NCBI GenBank assembly: GCA_903830015.1
Contig: CAIKSH010000334.1
Coordinates: 1 to 7,100, forward strand
DNA: 7,100 bases
Direction of reading: 5' to 3'
DNA from: an uncultured Solirubrobacterales bacterium
GTDB taxonomy: Bacteria > Actinomycetota > Thermoleophilia > Solirubrobacterales > Solirubrobacteraceae
Below the pieces are notes generated by a model. The model made no database searches. It was given only the letters and a program-made list of their open reading frames with translations, and was not told where the DNA came from. Positions 5,424 through 7,100 of this stretch are shown here, in pieces (position 1 is the first letter of the stretch; each line of letters opens with the position of its first letter). The position numbers and the translations under genes were made by a program.

Positions 5424-6416
5424 CTAGCCGCCGGCCTCAGGGAGCGGACCGGCACCCGGCCCCGCGGAACCGGGGGCCGCGGCCCTGTCCGTCCGCGGGG
5501 CTATCCGGCCGGCGCGCGCCACCGACCAGAGCATCACCAGCCAGATGATGGTGGCCATCAGCACGTGGACCCAGACCAGCTCGGCGGGCAGCTCGAGCCG
5601 GTACTGGGTGATACCGATCGTCGCCTGGACGACGAGCAGCCCGGCCAGTATCGACAGCGGGCGGACCGCCCGCCGCTCGCCTCCGGGGCGCATGAGGAAT
5701 GCGATCACCCCCAGCACGCTGAGCAGGAAGATCCCGGCCAGGATGCCGTGCCGCGTGGCGACCCACGCGAGGGTGTCGGCTCCCTTGAACTCGAGGCGGT
5801 TGATCACGTCGCCGGTCCCCGCGCCGCCGGCGTGAGGTCCGGCGGCGGTCACGGCGGTCCCCACGGCGATGGTCAGCGCACCGATCGGCAGCAGGCAGCG
5901 GACGGCCCAGACGCCGAAGAAGTCGCTGGACCAGCGCCGCTGGCGCGGCTCGTAGGTCGAGCACCAGGCCAGTGCGAAGGCGGCGTCCAGGATCAGCATG
6001 GAAAGGATGTAGTGGCCCATGACGAACCCGGGCGCGAGGTGGTTCTTGACGGTCAGCGCCCCGAGGCCGGCCTGGGCGATCACGCCGAGGGGAAGCAGCG
6101 CCCCGAAGAGGGCCAGCTCCCAGCGAAAGGGACGCCTTCGCCAGGCCAGGATGCCGGCCGCGATGGCGGCGACCCCGACGATCCCGGAGATCAGGCGGTT
6201 TCCGTACTCGATCCAGGCGTGCAGCTGCGCCGGCGCCACGTAGCCGCCGTAGCACTTGGGCCAGTCCGGGCAGCCCAGGCCCGAGCCGGTGAGCCGTACC
6301 CCGGCGCCGGTGAGGATGATCAGCCAGAGGAAGAGCAGCGCGGCATAGGCCACCTTCCGGTAGGCCGCCGGGGAGATCGTGAAGCCGTTGGTCCGCTCGC
6401 TGAGGCGCCTGAGCAT
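5424..6416 (-). CDS. ctaA: Haem A synthase, COX15/CtaA family
   Basis: CtaA oxidises the C8 methyl of haem O to the formyl group of haem A, needed by aa3-type cytochrome c oxidase, in the cytoplasmic membrane. The 330 residues match the family, with about eight membrane segments (around 23-42, 76-92, 101-122, 132-151, 172-190, 223-241, 252-269, 281-299) in two four-helix halves. Visible motifs are RLTGSGLGCPDWPKC (41-55) with the Cys49/Cys55 pair, IEYGNR (69-74), and haem-ligand-type His135, His223 and His284; AAGPHAG (191-197) is the loop of the second half. The position equivalent to B. subtilis His60 is Asn73. The last 30 residues are a Pro/Gly/Ala-rich cytoplasmic tail. The ATG at 6416 places the first helix normally; GGGG directly before it is too close to be a good ribosome binding site. 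It follows lon on the same strand after 56 bases; no oxidase genes are in view. Confidence 0.93.
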   Translation of the reverse strand: MLRRLSERTNGFTISPAAYRKVAYAALLFLWLIILTGAGVRLTGSGLGCPDWPKCYGGYVAPAQLHAWIEYGNRLISGIVGVAAIAAGILAWRRRPFRWELALFGALLPLGVIAQAGLGALTVKNHLAPGFVMGHYILSMLILDAAFALAWCSTYEPRQRRWSSDFFGVWAVRCLLPIGALTIAVGTAVTAAGPHAGGAGTGDVINRLEFKGADTLAWVATRHGILAGIFLLSVLGVIAFLMRPGGERRAVRPLSILAGLLVVQATIGITQYRLELPAELVWVHVLMATIIWLVMLWSVARAGRIAPRTDRAAAPGSAGPGAGPLPEAGG

Positions 6417-6472
6417 CCCCGACAGGATGACTCAAAGCGTCGCGATCACGCCTCCACGCGGCGCGCCGAAGC

Positions 6473-7100
6473 TCAGGCCCGGGCGGAGGCCTTTACCGCC
6501 GGCTCCAGCGCCAGCTCGAGCACCTCGTCGATGGTGATGACCGGGTGGAAGGCCATCTCCTCGCGCACGTCCTCGGGCACGTCGTCCAGGTCGCCGCGGT
6601 TGCGCTCGGGCAGGATCACGTCGGTCAGCCCGGCGGCGTGGGCGGCGAGGACCTTCTGCTTGAGGCCGCCGATGGGCAGGACGCGCCCCTGCAGCGTCAC
6701 CTCGCCGGTCATTCCGACGGTGTGCTTCACCGGGCGCCCGCTGAGCAGCGAGGCCAGCGCGGTAGTCATCGCGATGCCGGCGCTGGGGCCGTCCTTGGGG
6801 ATGGCGCCGGCGGGAACGTGGACGTGGAACTCGGTCTCCTCGAAGACCCCCGGGTCGATGCCGAGCTCATCGGCATGGGCTCGCACGTAGGTGAGGGCGA
6901 TCCGGGCCGACTCTTTCATCACGTCGCCCAGCTGGCCGGTCAGGGTGAGGCCACCGGCCTTGTCGGGCATTGCGTTGGCCTCCACGAACAGCACGTCGCC
7001 GCCGGTGCCGGTTACCGCCAGCCCGGTGGCCACGCCGGGCACCGCGGTGCGGGCGGCCGCCTCGGGGAAGACCTTTTGGCGCCCCAGGGCCTCGCGGATG
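6473..7100 (-). CDS. lon: ATP-dependent Lon protease, C-terminal part (cut by window end)
   Basis: Lon is a cytosolic AAA+ serine protease that degrades misfolded and selected regulatory proteins. The visible 208 residues (codons from 7099 down to a TGA at 6473-6475) are the end of the AAA+ module and the whole S16 protease domain. Family blocks are [47 protein letters not shown] with the catalytic Ser (visible residue 106), [16 protein letters not shown], and [10 protein letters not shown] with the catalytic Lys (visible residue 149). It ends with a normal IDEVLELAL helix and a short Ala/Arg tail. Both catalytic residues are intact and there is no frameshift, so the gene looks functional as far as seen. 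The N-terminal substrate domain and ATPase lie outside. A GTG at 7042 is just an internal Val codon, not the start. Its closeness to ctaA and the glycan genes is probably positional rather than functional. Confidence 0.97.
   Translation of the reverse strand, partial: IREALGRQKVFPEAAARTAVPGVATGLAVTGTGGDVLFVEANAMPDKAGGLTLTGQLGDVMKESARIALTYVRAHADELGIDPGVFEETEFHVHVPAGAIPKDGPSAGIAMTTALASLLSGRPVKHTVGMTGEVTLQGRVLPIGGLKQKVLAAHAAGLTDVILPERNRGDLDDVPEDVREEMAFHPVITIDEVLELALEPAVKASARA

Noticed and set aside
5372..5455. 28-codon N-terminal extension of wzt from an upstream ATG
   Set aside because: It would overlap the 3' end of ctaA by about 30 bases, is Arg/Pro/Ala-rich and unlike Wzt N-termini; the ATG at 5371 fits family length and has a candidate promoter.
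4163..5548. 461-codon open frame on the plus strand over wzt
   Set aside because: It is antisense to the ATPase with all its motifs intact; the composition (Val/Gly/Glu/His-rich) is that of a reverse-complement shadow.
6437..6464. Imperfect inverted repeat (GCGTCGCG/CGCGGCGC) in the lon-ctaA gap
   Set aside because: It has one mismatch, a 12-base loop and no T-run; in such GC-rich sequence this is easily chance, so I do not call it a terminator.
5292..6890. 532-codon open frame on the plus strand over ctaA and lon
   Set aside because: It is antisense to two confidently recognised genes, has Gly/Arg/Asp-rich low-complexity sequence and no domain I recognise.
7040..7042. GTG at 7042 as a start of a short separate protease gene
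   Set aside because: The frame continues open to the window edge with Lon-like sequence ([20 protein letters not shown]), so this is an internal Val codon of a longer lon.
1..7100. Search for mobile elements, CRISPR arrays, tRNA/rRNA and toxin-antitoxin or defence genes
   Set aside because: No transposase, integrase, direct-repeat array, tRNA-like cloverleaf or defence domain was seen; almost all of the sequence is accounted for by the eight coding features.

Overview
The window is high-GC bacterial DNA with dense packing, overlapping stop and start codons, and GTG starts. It looks like a GC-rich actinobacterium. The protein style, including the EYGNR form of the haem A synthase motif and the RfbC and Wzt sequences, recalls Thermoleophilia/Solirubrobacterales. 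That placement is from memory of the families, not from a search.

Layout. 3-200 (+): last 65 residues of a multi-pass membrane protein, possibly DUF2142-like. 191-2610 (-): a two-gene unit made of a 94-residue coiled-coil protein followed by a 712-residue double glycosyltransferase (GT2 then GT4/WsaF-like). 2689-3228 (+): a lone rfbC (dTDP-4-dehydrorhamnose 3,5-epimerase). 3225-5371 (-): an ABC exporter, with a Wzt-like ATPase carrying a C-terminal glycan-binding-type domain followed by a Wzm-like permease. 5424-6416 (-): ctaA/COX15 haem A synthase. 6473-7100 (-): the C-terminal part of Lon protease, cut by the window end.

How it fits together. RfbC works on the pathway to dTDP-L-rhamnose. 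The double glycosyltransferase resembles rhamnan-type enzymes and could use that sugar to build a polymer on a lipid carrier. The Wzm/Wzt pair would move the finished glycan across the membrane, with the Wzt C-terminal domain recognising it. The window is therefore one part of an ABC-dependent cell-surface polysaccharide locus, bordered by housekeeping genes (ctaA, lon). No initiating sugar-phosphate transferase, other rml genes or chain-capping enzyme is visible here.

I see no mobile element, CRISPR array, tRNA or rRNA, and no gene-free stretch above 300 bases. The least familiar items are the small coiled-coil protein coupled to the glycosyltransferase, the GT2-GT4 fusion itself, and three start sites that each have a TANNNT -10 element 7-10 bases upstream and no clear ribosome binding site. 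This is not clearly a new system; it is a well-formed polysaccharide export locus with some unusual parts.
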